Shown here piece after piece: positions 11,513 to 23,278 of a stretch of 64,000 nt of DNA (position 1 is the first letter of the stretch; each line of letters opens with the position of its first letter). Source of the stretch: Pohlia nutans (taxonomy: Eukaryota; Streptophyta; Bryopsida; Bryales; Mniaceae); NCBI GenBank assembly GCA_022496805.1, contig CM040107.1, positions 15,797,501 to 15,861,500 of the forward strand. The letters run 5' to 3'. The notes under the pieces were generated by a model. It saw nothing but the letters and a program-made list of their open reading frames with translations, did not search any database and was not told the origin of the DNA. A program made the position numbers and the translations under genes.

Positions 11513-11642
11513 TGTATTTGTTTACTGATTTTAATTTTCAAATCAAAAAATAAAAAAGAAAAGTCAACCAATTTCTATATTCCTGGTCTGATTTCTGCAT
11601 CCTTTGCATATTTGGCATTTGTCGGTTGAGGGCCGACTTATT

Positions 11643-11690
11643 TATGGACTATGAATTTGTCCATAATTAGTTAAATATTAGTTCTACTCT
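11643..11690 (+). other. Candidate right terminus of cluster A
   Basis: A TGGAC...GTCCA dyad is followed by TAATTAGTTAAATATTAG. The segment GTCCATAATTAGTTAAA matches GTCCAGAAATAGTTAAA at the right side of cluster C (58,948-58,971). No palindromes occur beyond it. This is the best candidate boundary; a target-site duplication was not found. Confidence 0.4.
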
Positions 11691-11699
11691 ATTGCATGA

Positions 11700-11880
11700 A
11701 ATAGGGTTTTTAGAATGTCAAACCAAGCACCTTAGAGAAATCTAGCACCTTCGCACCTATACTTCTTTATAATAGAGTCAAAGTAAATAAAAAACAGAAT
11801 CATGTGTAAAATGAAATTTAAAAGAGAATTTTTGGGTGTGATATCAGGAAAGCATCTGTCGTTAAAGGGTTAACCCCTAA
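11700..11880 (+). repeat. Dispersed repeat, inverted copy near 61.63-61.83 kb
   Basis: About 180 bp (landmarks AAGCACCTTAGAGAAATCTA and GTTAAAGGGTTAA) matches the reverse complement of 61,630-61,830 with small gaps. It ends in TTAAAGGGTTAA, the mirror of TTAACCCTT at 61,636, suggesting TTAA-flanked DNA-transposon ends (piggyBac-like by motif only). Confidence 0.5.
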
Positions 11881-14216
11881 GCTCCCAAGAGACCATTTTT
11901 TGATCACGGCTCGTTTTTAACGGGTTGCTCGAAACCGAAAATGAAATTTTTTGAAAAAATAAAAAATATTTTTAAATACTTCATCAAGTCTATTTTCCAA
12001 CTCAATTTGAACTATGTCAATTCAAGTTAAACTCCACCCGACGATTTTTTCAAATTGTATCACTTCAACATTGTCTTTGTGTTACAACATTTGCTATTTG
12101 GGGAAACTAATCATGTTCCCTCCATCATTTCTTTTGCTTTTTTGAAGTTTACAGTAGATGAATCAAATTTAACCAAACATGATAAATTTTAAACTCTAAA
12201 AGTAAAAATTATAATTATAGTGGGAATGACAATTGGATTAATGATTTATAATTAAATTCTAAAAGTAAAAATTATAGATTAAATTATTAATCATTAATCT
12301 AAAATTATAATCAAAGTGGGAATGACAATTGGCAAACATTTACATAAGTTAGTATCAAAGGGATAGTTACTTGCACTTTTCAAAGAGTTCTTTGCACTTT
12401 TCAAAGACATCTGTGGCCATCCGACTGGATTGCAAGTCGGAGACCGGTCTGCTTCCACAGAAGCAGTTTCGTTCTTGAACCAGTGGACATGTTCCCAAGT
12501 GGCGACGCTTCTTCTGCTAGGCCGCTTCCACCGTCGTTGCTTGTCGTAGGGTTTTCTCGTGCGGGCTCCCACGAAGTCGTGGAAGTCGTCAAAGTCGGGC
12601 TTCCAAATCGGTGCGTGCAGGCTCTGTGCATCTTTGAGGTATAAGTTTTTGTTTATCTCCCTTTTTTTTTTTGTGAACTAGTCTAGACAAACAAAAAGAA
12701 AAGATTTTACTTGCAGACTAGAATAGTTATTCATTGTAATGCAATTATAAATGAAAAATAAAAGAAGCAATGATCATGAACAAGGAAAGATAATGAAAAT
12801 AAATTATAGAAATAACCTAGAGAATACTTGCACAGAAATTAGATTTGTAAATGTGATTGAGTGCCTGAAGCTAGCAACTTAATTTTAGGTTTAACCTTTC
12901 ATTGACACGCTTCCAGTATTGTGATTTATTGATGTTGTGTAAAATTCAAGTGAATTACGTTGAAAGTGTTGTCATGCTCCAGATTTGTAGAAATCATGAA
13001 TTATGTCTCTGGCTTAGTATGACAAGGGAATACTGGATGTATGTAAGACTTCTCGTTTCCAGTTTGAATGAAATGAGTGATTCTTGCTTTGGACAGTCGA
13101 TAGGAAGTACATCACTAGATTTTGTGTTTGTTTTATAATCGTTTGGTAGTTTAAGAAAATTGGAGCAATTCTTGCATTGAATGCACTAAATTTTATCAAG
13201 TACCTAAGTTAGAAGCACCTAATTCCAACAATGTACCCAATGGCGATAATTTCTTGACTTGGTAGTTATTATAGAATGTAAATCTAGGTAGACCATAGAT
13301 AGCTTATTAATGTGGTCAACAAACAATAAAGGCTCTATGACGCGCTTAGATTTGTGTTCTAAAAGGAATATCTTATGTAAAAATTATCGGCATTATGTAA
13401 TCTATCGAATTTGGGTGCTCCTACTTTATGTTGTAACCATTTGATCTAAACTTTGGAGTTCGTAAACAACATAAAGCTTTGTACTAATATAGGCTACTAT
13501 GTATACCTCCAATATAGCGTACCACTTGAATGACATTAAAAATTGTGGAACCAATTCTTCAACTGTGCAATAATTGAGATGGGTAATTGATTCATCCTAG
13601 GTATTTTGAGGACCAAATCCTTTGAAGAATGGTCATATGTCTTCTTTTCACCCTATTCTTTTCAATTTTTTGGAAACTAGAAAGAATATAATATGAAATT
13701 TAGATCCATAATGCAAATCAAATCATGATAATCACATAAATACTTCAGATGATCTCAATTCTCGGTTGGGCATTGTAGACATACAAAAACTATATAGTGT
13801 ATTAAAAATGATTTTATATTTATTTATTTTTTGAATTTAAATTTGAAGATTTGATTAGTGGTTATATGTAATGTAGTACAATGAGAACTTTTAATTTTTT
13901 TAGTTTGCAAATGCAATAAACTGTTAAATATTTGATGTATTTCATAATGAACAAGTCATATGATAACTAGAGTAGCTAAATGTCATTTTTTTTTCTTGGC
14001 CATGAAGGCAAATAAGTCTCATATTCAAGGTTGAAATTGTCAGGGTTGTCTATCCCGACGTGATGCCACTGATTTCCGTCAGGATGTCGTGCCGAGTCAG
14101 TCGCGACGCGTCGTGACGTTTCAGGATCGCGTCTGCATCCCGACGCGAAGGTAAAAAAAGTGGAAATTTTCACCTTTTCACTTTACCCAGCGTAAATTAT
14201 CTCGATGAATTTTGTC
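11881..14216. other. AT-rich spacer without recognised gene
   Basis: No convincing gene. An approximately 60-80 bp segment (TAAAAGTAAAAATTATA...GGGAATGACAATTGG) is duplicated at about 12,190-12,236 and 12,254-12,333, and a related copy occurs near 46,040. A GC-richer patch at 12,400-12,620 and another at 14,040-14,155 (several CGACG-containing dyads) stand out from the background. Confidence 0.5.
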
Positions 14217-14535
14217 CAAGGCCGTCCAGGTGGCCGTCCACTGGACGGACCGCTCGTCGACTTGGCGGACTGGACGGCCTGCCCGTAAACTTTGTCCGCC
14301 CGCTCGTCGACTTGACGGACTGGACGACCCGCTCGTCCACTTCGTCCACCCGCCCGTCAACTTGACGGATTGGACGGCCAGCCCGTCGACCGGACGGCCT
14401 GACCGTCCACTGAACGGCCCGCCCAACGTCTGAATGGTTAAGGGTGCCCGACCGTCGACTGGACGGCTTGGTCCGCACGCCCGTCGACTGGACTGCTGGA
14501 CTGGCCCGTGTGCCGACTGGACGGCCAATCCGTCA
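14217..14535. repeat. GC-rich degenerate array of GGCCGTCC/GGACGGCC units
   Basis: About a dozen units of 20 or 29 bp share GTCGACTTGACGGACTGGAC-type sequence with inverted GGACGG and CCGTCC arms. The block is sharply more GC-rich than its surroundings. Open frames read through it are low-complexity and not credible genes. Confidence 0.75.
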
Positions 14536-14889
14536 ACTTTATTACCTGGCAGAGTGTTCAGATTTTAATTTTTTAGCAGCGGTTGAAATGAAATTGCACT
14601 TTAGAAGGGCACACTACGAACCAACCATCTACAAGGCCACACTGCGTATGATTATTGGCATGGTCACGATTTTGGACATGGTTTATGCATCATCTGTACT
14701 GTACAGTGTACTCATATGAGTAGGAAAACGAATCTCCATTTTGATTATTTATTTGAAATAACAGTGAAGGAAAACATGGCGATTACATATCGGAGTATAA
14801 TATTAAATACCGTATGCCCAATGCCTAAGCATTGCATGAGAAGCAACCCTAAGCCCTGTATGTCTTAGAGGCATAAGTTATAACCCTCA

Positions 14890-15398
14890 ATGTACTGCAT
14901 TCCTAGTTACTCGGACAGGAGTGCCAGCGTTAGGTGCTCCAGGGTCCGCTCTATCGTTGTCCGGGCTTGGGGGTGAGTCTGGTTGGTTCACTACGAAATC
15001 ACTGTCTCGTGGAACCTTACCGCTATTACCTGCGGTGTCGCTTGTAGATTCATTATCGTCACACCTTGAATTGCCACTCTCGGCAGGGCCGTTGCTCTGT
15101 CGGTTTCCGATGCGTGGTTCAAGAGAGGAAAGTGTTTTTAGAGGTCGTCGACCGCTTGCATCCATAGCACCATTTGTATTTGGCCCTCCTAAATTAACTT
15201 CGCCAGAAAACGGTTGGGTAGATTACCGCATACGCTTATTTTTGCGGGTGGTCCGGGTAGTTGGAGTTGCACGGTTGTTGTGAGGAAGGCGAGGGAGTTG
15301 TTCTCGTGGACGCTTCTAGGGATTGGTCCTTCGAGGTCCACTTCTATCTATTGGTCGGATTTCTCTCGTTCGCAGTGTCATATTCAACGTTGGGCCTA
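14890..15398. other. Unassigned GC-rich segment next to the retroelement
   Basis: Base composition differs from the AT-rich DNA on its left and resembles coding or transposon DNA, but neither strand gives a recognisable product. It may be a fragment of another retroelement that the Ty3 element landed in. Confidence 0.35.
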
Positions 15399-15932
15399 TT
15401 AACCGAATATTTGTTGATATTCCCTTAGGCTAAGAGTAGGCTAGTCTATACCCGGCAGGAATAGACCCGGCAGGCGATACCGGACAGTACAGGCTGGTAC
15501 AGACTGGTCGACCTCACTTTTCCGGTCGACTAGTTTGACACACTATCAGACCAGTCTCCTTTATGTACTTTCCCTCTCGTTGAGAGAGGGGTTGCTATAC
15601 ATTTTGTACATCTTCTTAGCAGCCTCAGTTGTACTTCATTCTTGTCTTAACTCTTCTTGTGCGCCCTAGTATGGTAGACTACTGTTGTTAGACTACTGCT
15701 GTTTCTTGCTCTTGTATCACTCTTTGTGGTTGTATCTTGGTTAGTTGTAGTAGTCTGTGGGTATGCAGGAACCGACTCACTAGCATACTGGTGCTTTTTC
15801 TTAGTGGACAGTAAGTTCTGCTTTGTAGAAACCTCTTACTACTCCTCTCCATCCCTAGCGACTAGCCTAGCCTATACTTGTGAAGAGTAGTCTCATTTGT
15901 TTAAGGTCGGTTCCTAGAAAACCCCCTTAACA
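15399..15932 (+). repeat. Left LTR-like repeat
   Basis: Begins TTAACCGAATATT and ends CCCCCTTAACA. It reads in the same orientation as the coding region, so it acts as the 5' LTR. The following TTTGACGACC may be a degenerate primer-binding site. Confidence 0.8.
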
Positions 15933-16332
15933 TTTGACGACCATGCAAAGTTCAGCTCAGACACTACTCTTTTTGTTGGGCTAGTCTGATCCAGATCTGG
16001 ATCTAGATCCTAATCCATTCAGATGCAGATCTAGGTCTTAGTCGATCCTGCCGACTATCGCTTGGCACTATACGTTCCTCGGAAACAGCAGTCATTTGCT
16101 TCCTACACGAAAATCATAAGTCTTAAAAATAAAAATAAAAAAATAAAATCCAGAGCCCGAGTAGCCATCTACTTCCTACACGCAAAATCATAAGTCTTGA
16201 GAAAAATCCAGAGCCCGAGTAGCCGAAAAGAGCCTCGGAGATCATTGTGTGTGACAGCCGACCAAGGTAGTCAACAGTCGATAATGCTACTGACCAGGAT
16301 TCTGTAAGAGCAGTCTGTGAACAAGGCTTACG

Positions 16333-17960
16333 GTGCCAAAGAGCAACCGACTAGGCCAGCACAAAAGACTAGCCAAACAGATCTCAGAGCCCGACCTACC
16401 TAGCAGACCCAGATCTAGATCAGACTGCTGTAGTGTCACTGAAATGGAACGACCGCGTACACGAGCTACCGGTTCTCCTTTACCACTCGAAGTAACTCTC
16501 GACCCGCTCTCTAACCCTCGTTTTCACAGAGAATGACGAAACTTACGGTCGAAGACCATTCCACCGACAGCTGTACACGATACTACCACGGGAATAGATC
16601 CCCGACCATCATACCAGATTCGGCGGCAAGTCGCAGCATCGACCTCTACCAACCCGTCTTTACAACACTACAAGGAGATCACACAGGGAATGATGAATAC
16701 CCTGGAAGGTATTATTTTTCACGAAACTTCTGTACCGATGGGACGAGGCATCTCAACTATACCAACCCGACCCCTAGCGATACTACCGACCATGTTTTCC
16801 ACGAATCATCAGTTCACGCGCCCGATTGTGGCCTTTTAGACGATGTCCAACCCGTCTTCTCCACAGAGGGTCCCCGACGACCCACTTGATTTACCGGAAC
16901 GACCTTCCAGTGCGTATCAACGACTAGTAAGGTACGCTACCGAACCTCCCATCATTTTGCATCAACGACAATTAGAGATAGATCAACTGCGTCGTAGTAG
17001 GGACGAATTAGACTTCCAACTTGCCGGTCTCTTATCCAGCCAGAACCCGACATCTGAGCAACTACACTCAGAATCTCAACCAGGTCGACCGGACCAGTCG
17101 ACTACATTTCACCATGAACCCAGTTCTCCAAGTCAAATGAATAGTCGACCCGGGACACCTAGAACCGACAACCAATATCCAATTGGCATAGACGGCTTCG
17201 ATAATGACCTAGTCCATAAAATCAAGCAGATCTATCAATCTAACTAACGAGTCGACCAGGTTGTAACTCGACCCAGTCTCCCGAATATTCGCACTCATAC
17301 TCATGAGCCGAATATTGTATACCTAGATCAGTCGAGGGTAGCCCAAACTACCATTCCCAGAGTGTCGACCCCTCGGACTAGTCTACCACCTAGTTACCAA
17401 ACTCAGCCCGCAATAGGCATTCCTATGATTTAGCCTATCAACCAACCAAAGAGGATGCCAAAGAGTCGGTTGATAATTACTACTAACGGATGATGAAACT
17501 AGCCAGCCAGTTTGAGGTCCTTCCAACTGATAATTACCTACTAAGCAATTTCCGAGCTGGTTTGTTGAAGTATCTACAGGTAGCTATAGTTGGACTACCA
17601 AGATCCACACTAGCCCAGGCCAAGAAATCGGCTAAGCTAGCTGAAAGCGCACTACCTAAGGAACCTGACTCGACCACTACCGAGCGAGTCGAGACTACCA
17701 AACGAGCATTTTGCGATCGATGCAAGAAGCCAGGCCATCTAGAACGCAATTGCTGGCTCAATCCTAAGAGCGAGATTGGAAAAAGGCATGCATCGGCTAA
17801 TACGATAGTCCCGGTAGCTGCAGCCACTTTAGTGTCGGATATTCCCTTGACTACCTCCTAATCAAGGGGTCAACCGCCTCGAGACAGCACACCTCTAAGG
17901 ATATTCCCTTGTTCTCTTTGCAAAACCTTGGACCATCCGACACACATGTGTCCCCTACTA
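16333..17960 (+). pseudogene. Retrotransposon gag remnant with two CCHC zinc knuckles
   Basis: Fragmented reading frames cover a gag-like region. Zinc knuckles are visible as CDRCKKPGHLERNC near 17,716-17,757 and CSLCKTLDHPTHMC near 17,910-17,950, both CX2CX4HX4C. The frame changes between fragments and contains stops. Confidence 0.7.
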
Positions 17961-18170
17961 ACAGATCCGAAGGTCGTCAAATTCCTTAATCAGCAGATCG
18001 AAACCAAGCCCAACACGTCGTCAGTAGTCATTGAAGAACTACCGAACACTACGGTAGGTGTCCTGACGGTCGCAGCAATTACCACAAGCTAGTCTACCCC
18101 CGAGCATTCGACTACCGACAGGACCACGGAGACGACCGACTAGACCACCCAGGAACTACTACGTGATCAA

Positions 18171-18884
18171 ATGATGCAGGAACTTCGTCAACTCCAAGCC
18201 GAGCTGGAAACAACAACTTCCACTAAAGACCCAAAGTCGACTGAGCACTCGCCCTCACTTGACAGGGACGCGGATGCATTACCGCGACAAACGATCACCC
18301 CTCGAGACGACCCAGACCAACCGACTCGGGCCCGAGTCGACCAAGGCAGCATTGCATTTGGCGCCGTCCAGCAACAAATCCTCGATCAACTCCAAGACTG
18401 CAAATTGCACGTGTCCATCCGTGACTTACTACAGTTATCATCGACCCTCACCAAACTTGTTCGAGATCGACTGACTCATCCAGACCAAGGATCGACTCTA
18501 GAGTTACCCTACTCGACTACAGAGGAGGTGACTATCGCCGCTGCAGCAGTCATCGACAAACACATGCCAGTCCTCATAGTCTCAGTGGGAAAAAACATGG
18601 TCGACGACGTTCTGATTGATACCGGATCCGGCGTCAATGTGATCACCAAAGATGAACGCCGACGTTTGGGACTATCCAAGCCTTCACCCGCACCATTCAA
18701 CCTAAAGATAGCAAATGGCACCATAGGACGGCCCAAAGGATTGATCAGGGATGTCAAAATTCATATTCATGGCATCCCCTACATAGTCACTCTTATAGTC
18801 ATTGACTGCTCGACAGTCAAGTCAGACTACCGGTTATTACTCGGTCGACCCTGGCTTCGATACGCCAAAGTCATACACGACTAG
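18171..18884 (+). pseudogene. Retrotransposon aspartic protease segment
   Basis: An open frame of 237 codons includes the active-site motif VLIDTGSGVNVI near residue 145 and a downstream LLLGRPWL motif, the usual retropepsin layout of plant Ty3 elements. It ends at a TAG where the polyprotein would be expected to continue. Confidence 0.75.
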
Positions 18885-19480
18885 CGCAACAACGAGGTGC
18901 ACATCATGGGCAACGGCGCTGTCAAGACCGTCAAGATAAATCGACAGTTAGGATACGAAGCGGTTACACAACATGCGCTTTTATGTTACAACTCGGCGGA
19001 AGGCATCACTGATGAGGAGAGGAAATCTTGATGGCCTCCGACCCGACCCTCCACACAATGGGCACAATCGACTAGAACTTCCTAGCTACCGAGTCGACAG
19101 TCAACCAGATTGGGACAAAACCGACTACGACGGCCAGTACCCCTAGGCACCAAGGTATTCAACATACACCAGGAACAATGTTGGTAGACGAGACACCAAT
19201 ACAAGACAAGCTGCGATTCATGGACACTGCCCATTAGAATCACAATGAGGAGGATCGACTCGACCATATCAACGTCGGTACCTCTTCCGACCCTAAGTTG
19301 TTGAAGCTGAACACGAATCTGAGCCCTAGTCTCAGAGCTAGCACAAAATCTCTATTCAAGGAATTCATCAACATCTTTGCCTTCTCTTACGAAGATCTGT
19401 GAAGTGTACCAGAACACATAGCGACTCATCGGATCCAGCTCGACCCGACCATCTCGCCTAGTCACCAGGCAAGATACCGG

Positions 19481-20905
19481 ATGAACCCGAACTATGCACA
19501 AGCCTTAAAGGACGACTTGGAACGGCTTCTAAAAGCAAAGTTCATCGCCCCACTCGACCAAGCTACATGGCTATCTCCAATAGTCGTGGAGCCCAAAAAA
19601 AATGGGAAACTACCGATATACGTAGATTTCCGTCGACTTAATGCACCAACCAAGAAAGACCTGTACCCCCTTCCGTTTACGGACGAGGTACACGACGCAG
19701 TCATAGGCTATGAAGCCTACTCCGTCATTGACTGCTTTTCAGGCTACCACCAGGTACGGATCGACCCGACCGACCGCCCCAAAACAGCCTTCATCACCGA
19801 GTGGGGCGCGTATGTATGGATCGTGATGCCAATCGGATCGAAGAACGCCCCGCCTACCTACCAGCGCATCGTCAACCAGATCTTTAAAGAGTACCTGCGC
19901 GATTTCATGAAGCTATTCCTAGACGATTTCAGTGTCTACAGCGACATCGACTCCCACCTACCGAAGATCAGACTAGTCTTCGACCGATGTCAACAGTACG
20001 GGGTAAGCCTCAACCCAGAAAAGAATATCTTCTATGTCCCTTCGGGTGTAATTTTGGGCTACATTGTAGGACGGGAAGGCACGTTTCCGGATCCAAAGAA
20101 GACCCAAGCCCTAGTCGACATGCCATCACCGAAAGACGTCAAAGCCATTCAGACGTTCAACGGACTAGCCCAGTGCAACCCATGCTTCATCAAAAATTAT
20201 ACTGCCATCATGGAACCCATCACCAACCTGACCAGGAAAGGCGTATTGTTCGACTGGACGCCGGCGTGCGCGACGGCATATCAGACCATCAAGGATCGAT
20301 ACCAGACTGCACCAATCCTGATCGGAGTCAACTAGTCACTCGACTTCCACATACACACAGATGCATCCCACATAGCAGTCGGGGCGATGCTAGCACACAA
20401 TCCGACCGGCAACATCGACCAACCGATAGCCTACGCTTCCCGACTACTCAACAAAGCAGAGAAGAACTATACAACAACCGAGAAGGAAGCCCTCGCAATG
20501 GTGTATGCCTTCAACAAATTCCGGCATTACCTCCTAGGTAATAAGTTTGTCTTCTATGTCGACCATCTCGCACTCCAGTACTTAATCAACAAACTGCAGG
20601 TCTCGGGTCGACTGGCACGCTGGCTCCTACGTTTTCTTGAATTTGACTTCACTGTGGTTTATAAACCCGGAAAAACGCATGGAGTAGCCGACGCACTATT
20701 AAGAAATGTAGGGGCTGAGCCAGCAATAGGGATCCCCGACCAGACAGTCAACGCGCAGCTCTTTTCCACCGAACCTGACTGGCTACACCCGATAGTCGAC
20801 TACTTGACTATCGGGACTTTTCCAACGCACATGACGAAGGAGGCTCGCAAGCGAATAGCTCACAAAGCCATCCCGTACCACGTACTCGACAGCCAACTGT
20901 ACTGA
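19481..20905 (+). pseudogene. Retrotransposon reverse transcriptase and RNase H
   Basis: RT motifs include PIYVDFRRLN, a GYHQV palm motif and the catalytic FLDD (YxDD position). RNase H follows in the same frame with HTDAS, EKEALAMV and YVDH. An in-frame TAG at about 20,333-20,335 separates the two, where related elements usually have Trp, and TGA ends the segment. Confidence 0.85.
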
Positions 20906-21099
20906 CTCGGCAAGGACTACTAGCGCCGACAAGTCCTAACAGGCAGTCATCCTACATTAATCCTCCAAGAATTACACAAAGGCAATGCGGGAGGACATTT
21001 TACTCAGACGTCATTGTCCGAAATATACTAGACGCAGGCTACTGATGGCCGACTCTACACCAAGACGCTGTCCAGTGCTGCCAGTCGTGTCATGAATGC

Positions 21100-22060
21100 C
21101 AGATGACAGGCGGACTACCCAAGACAGTCTCCTCGAAGCTCGTCACCCAACTACCCGCAAAACCGTTTATGAAATGGGGACTCGACTTTATAGGCCCCGT
21201 CAAGAAGACTTGACATACAACCTGTCGATACATTTTTGTGGCTACCGACTATGCCACCAAATGGGTCGAGGCTAGAGCTCTCCGAGGAAACACCGCCAGG
21301 GAGACCACACAGTTCCTATATGAGGCAATCCTTACCCGGTTTCGATGTCCACTTTACCTAGTAAGCGACCAAGGTGCCCACTTTATCAATAGCACGGTGC
21401 ACACTTTCATCGAGCATTTTTTGCTCCGACACACGACTTCAACGACATACTACCCGCAAGGCAACGGCCAAGCCGAATCGACCAACAAGGTCATAGTCCG
21501 CATGCTCCAGAAACTAGTCAACGCGAATCGAATCGACTAGGAGTTATAGCTCCACACGGTCCCCTTCGCTTACCGAACGGCATACAAAGTTGTCACGGGC
21601 CACAGACCATTCCAATTGGTGTATGGTCTGACACCGTTGATGCCAACTGAATATATCATCCCGACCCATCGGTCGACATCGACTACCGACTTCGCTCCCA
21701 GGCGAGTACTAGCAGCCCGAGTGGCCGACCTCGAGAAATAAGACGAGACGCGACTGGCAGCCACCACCCACCACGGCGCAAAACAGTGGAACCGAGCACA
21801 GTGGGCCCAGACCCAAGGCCAGTCGACTCTATACAACGTAGGCGAGTACGTCCTCTGGCACCCGAAAGGCACAAATGTCCATGCCGGTAAACTTCGTAGC
21901 AAATGGTTTGGCCCGTATCGCATCCAGTATTCCCTTCCCAACAACACGGTCCTCCCAGTCAGCATTCAACACTTTGACCCTGACCCGGTAGTAGTCAACG
22001 TCAACAAACTCAAACCCTACCGAGACCTAGGCGATAAACCTCCTACCGAATTGACTAGCC
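21100..22060 (+). pseudogene. Retrotransposon integrase
   Basis: The DDE core is visible as [18 protein letters not shown] and GQAEST, and a GPY/F-type C-terminal module as KWFGPYRI. TAG codons near 21,538 and 21,547, TAA near 21,739 and other breaks make it non-functional. Confidence 0.8.
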
Positions 22061-22416
22061 CACTCACTAGCAAATCAGAGATTAGGTCCACACTAGAACA
22101 GAACGAAGATGAGGCCAGCCGACAGCACCCGACCCGACCCAACCTAGTAACCGTCGGTCAACTCGACTGGTCGACCCGACCGCTCAAACCCTAGAGGAGC
22201 CGCCGTATTTTTAGCCGCCGCCCTCACTTGTTCCATCAGTTTTGAATGGAAGGCCTATAGGACATGTATTTAGCACTATGGCCGCACCCCTTTTTTCTCC
22301 TCTTGCTTCCTCGCTATTTTCATTAGCTCCTCCTCTAACCGACCCACTGGCCGCGCGCCTCCCCTCTCCTCCCTACTTCCCTTCTCCTCCGGCCGACCGC
22401 CACGCCGCGGCCCTTG

Positions 22417-22957
22417 TGTTAAGGGGGTTTTTCTAGGAACCGACCTTAAACGAATGAGGCTACTCCGCACAAGACTATTCCATTCTAGACTAGTATCTAG
22501 AGATTGAGAGGAGTAGTAAGAGGTTTCTACTAAAGAGAACGTACTTTCGACTAAGGAAAAGCACCAGTATGCTAGTAAGTCGACTCCTGCATACCCACAG
22601 ACTACTGCAACTAACCAAGATACAACCACAAGGAATGATTCAAGAGCAGGAATCAGCAGTAGTCTAACAGCAGTAGTCTAACATACTAGTGCGCACAAGA
22701 AGAGTTTAAGACAAGAACGAAGTACAACTGAGGCTGCTAAGAAAATGTACAAATGATATAGCAACAACTCTCCCGAAGAGAGTGAAGGTACATATAGGAG
22801 ACTGGTCTGAGAGTGTGTCCGACTGGTCGACCGGAAAAGTGAGGTCGACCAGTCTGTACCAGCCTGTACTTCCACGTGTCGCCTGCCGGGTCTATTCCTG
22901 CCGGGTATAGACTAGCCTACTGTTAGCCTAAGGGAATATCAACTAATATTCGGTTAA
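22417..22957 (-). repeat. Right LTR-like repeat, inverted
   Basis: It is the reverse complement of 15,399-15,932 along its length, running from TGTTAAGGGGG to AATATTCGGTTAA. No polypurine tract precedes it on plus, and no primer-binding site follows it on minus, so it is not a normal 3' LTR in this position. Confidence 0.8.
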
Positions 22958-23202
22958 CAATGCATGATTTTTGGTTTAGGTGCACGTGATTCTTAAGGTA
23001 CTTAAGGTTTCAGGGTTTGTACAGGTTGTGAGGATATATTGACTTTTAAATAGGGCAATCTTGATGTACGAATCAGGTGTTTTGTAAAAACATTAAGTAT
23101 AGTGTATTTTTAAATACACGCGGCAATGCAATTTTGTTTCTTTGGAATTATTCTTTTGCAAATTCACATGCATGTGTTTGTCTTTTAATGATTTACAAAC
23201 AT

Positions 23203-23278
23203 TGTGTCGTTTGATTTGTTAGTAAGGTGCTGATTCCATACATTGTGTCGTTGTTTGATTTGTTAGTAAGGTGCTGGT
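23203..23278. repeat. 39-bp tandem duplication
   Basis: Two near-identical copies of a segment with TTGATTTGTTAGTAAGGTGC abut at the truncated end of the cluster B ParB-like gene. The 245 bp between the retroelement and this point holds no gene. Confidence 0.6.

Larger units (their letters stand above)
15399..22957 (+). mobile_element. Ty3-type retrotransposon remnant flanked by inverted LTR-like repeats
   Basis: Gag with two zinc knuckles, protease, reverse transcriptase, RNase H and integrase follow in Ty3 order on plus. The flanking repeats of about 535-540 bp are reverse complements of each other instead of direct LTRs. Frames are broken by many stops and shifts, so the copy is dead. Confidence 0.85.

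Noticed and set aside
14178..14528. Frames rich in RPVD/SGRR peptides across the GC-rich block
   Set aside because: Low-complexity translation of the CCGTC tandem array on both strands.
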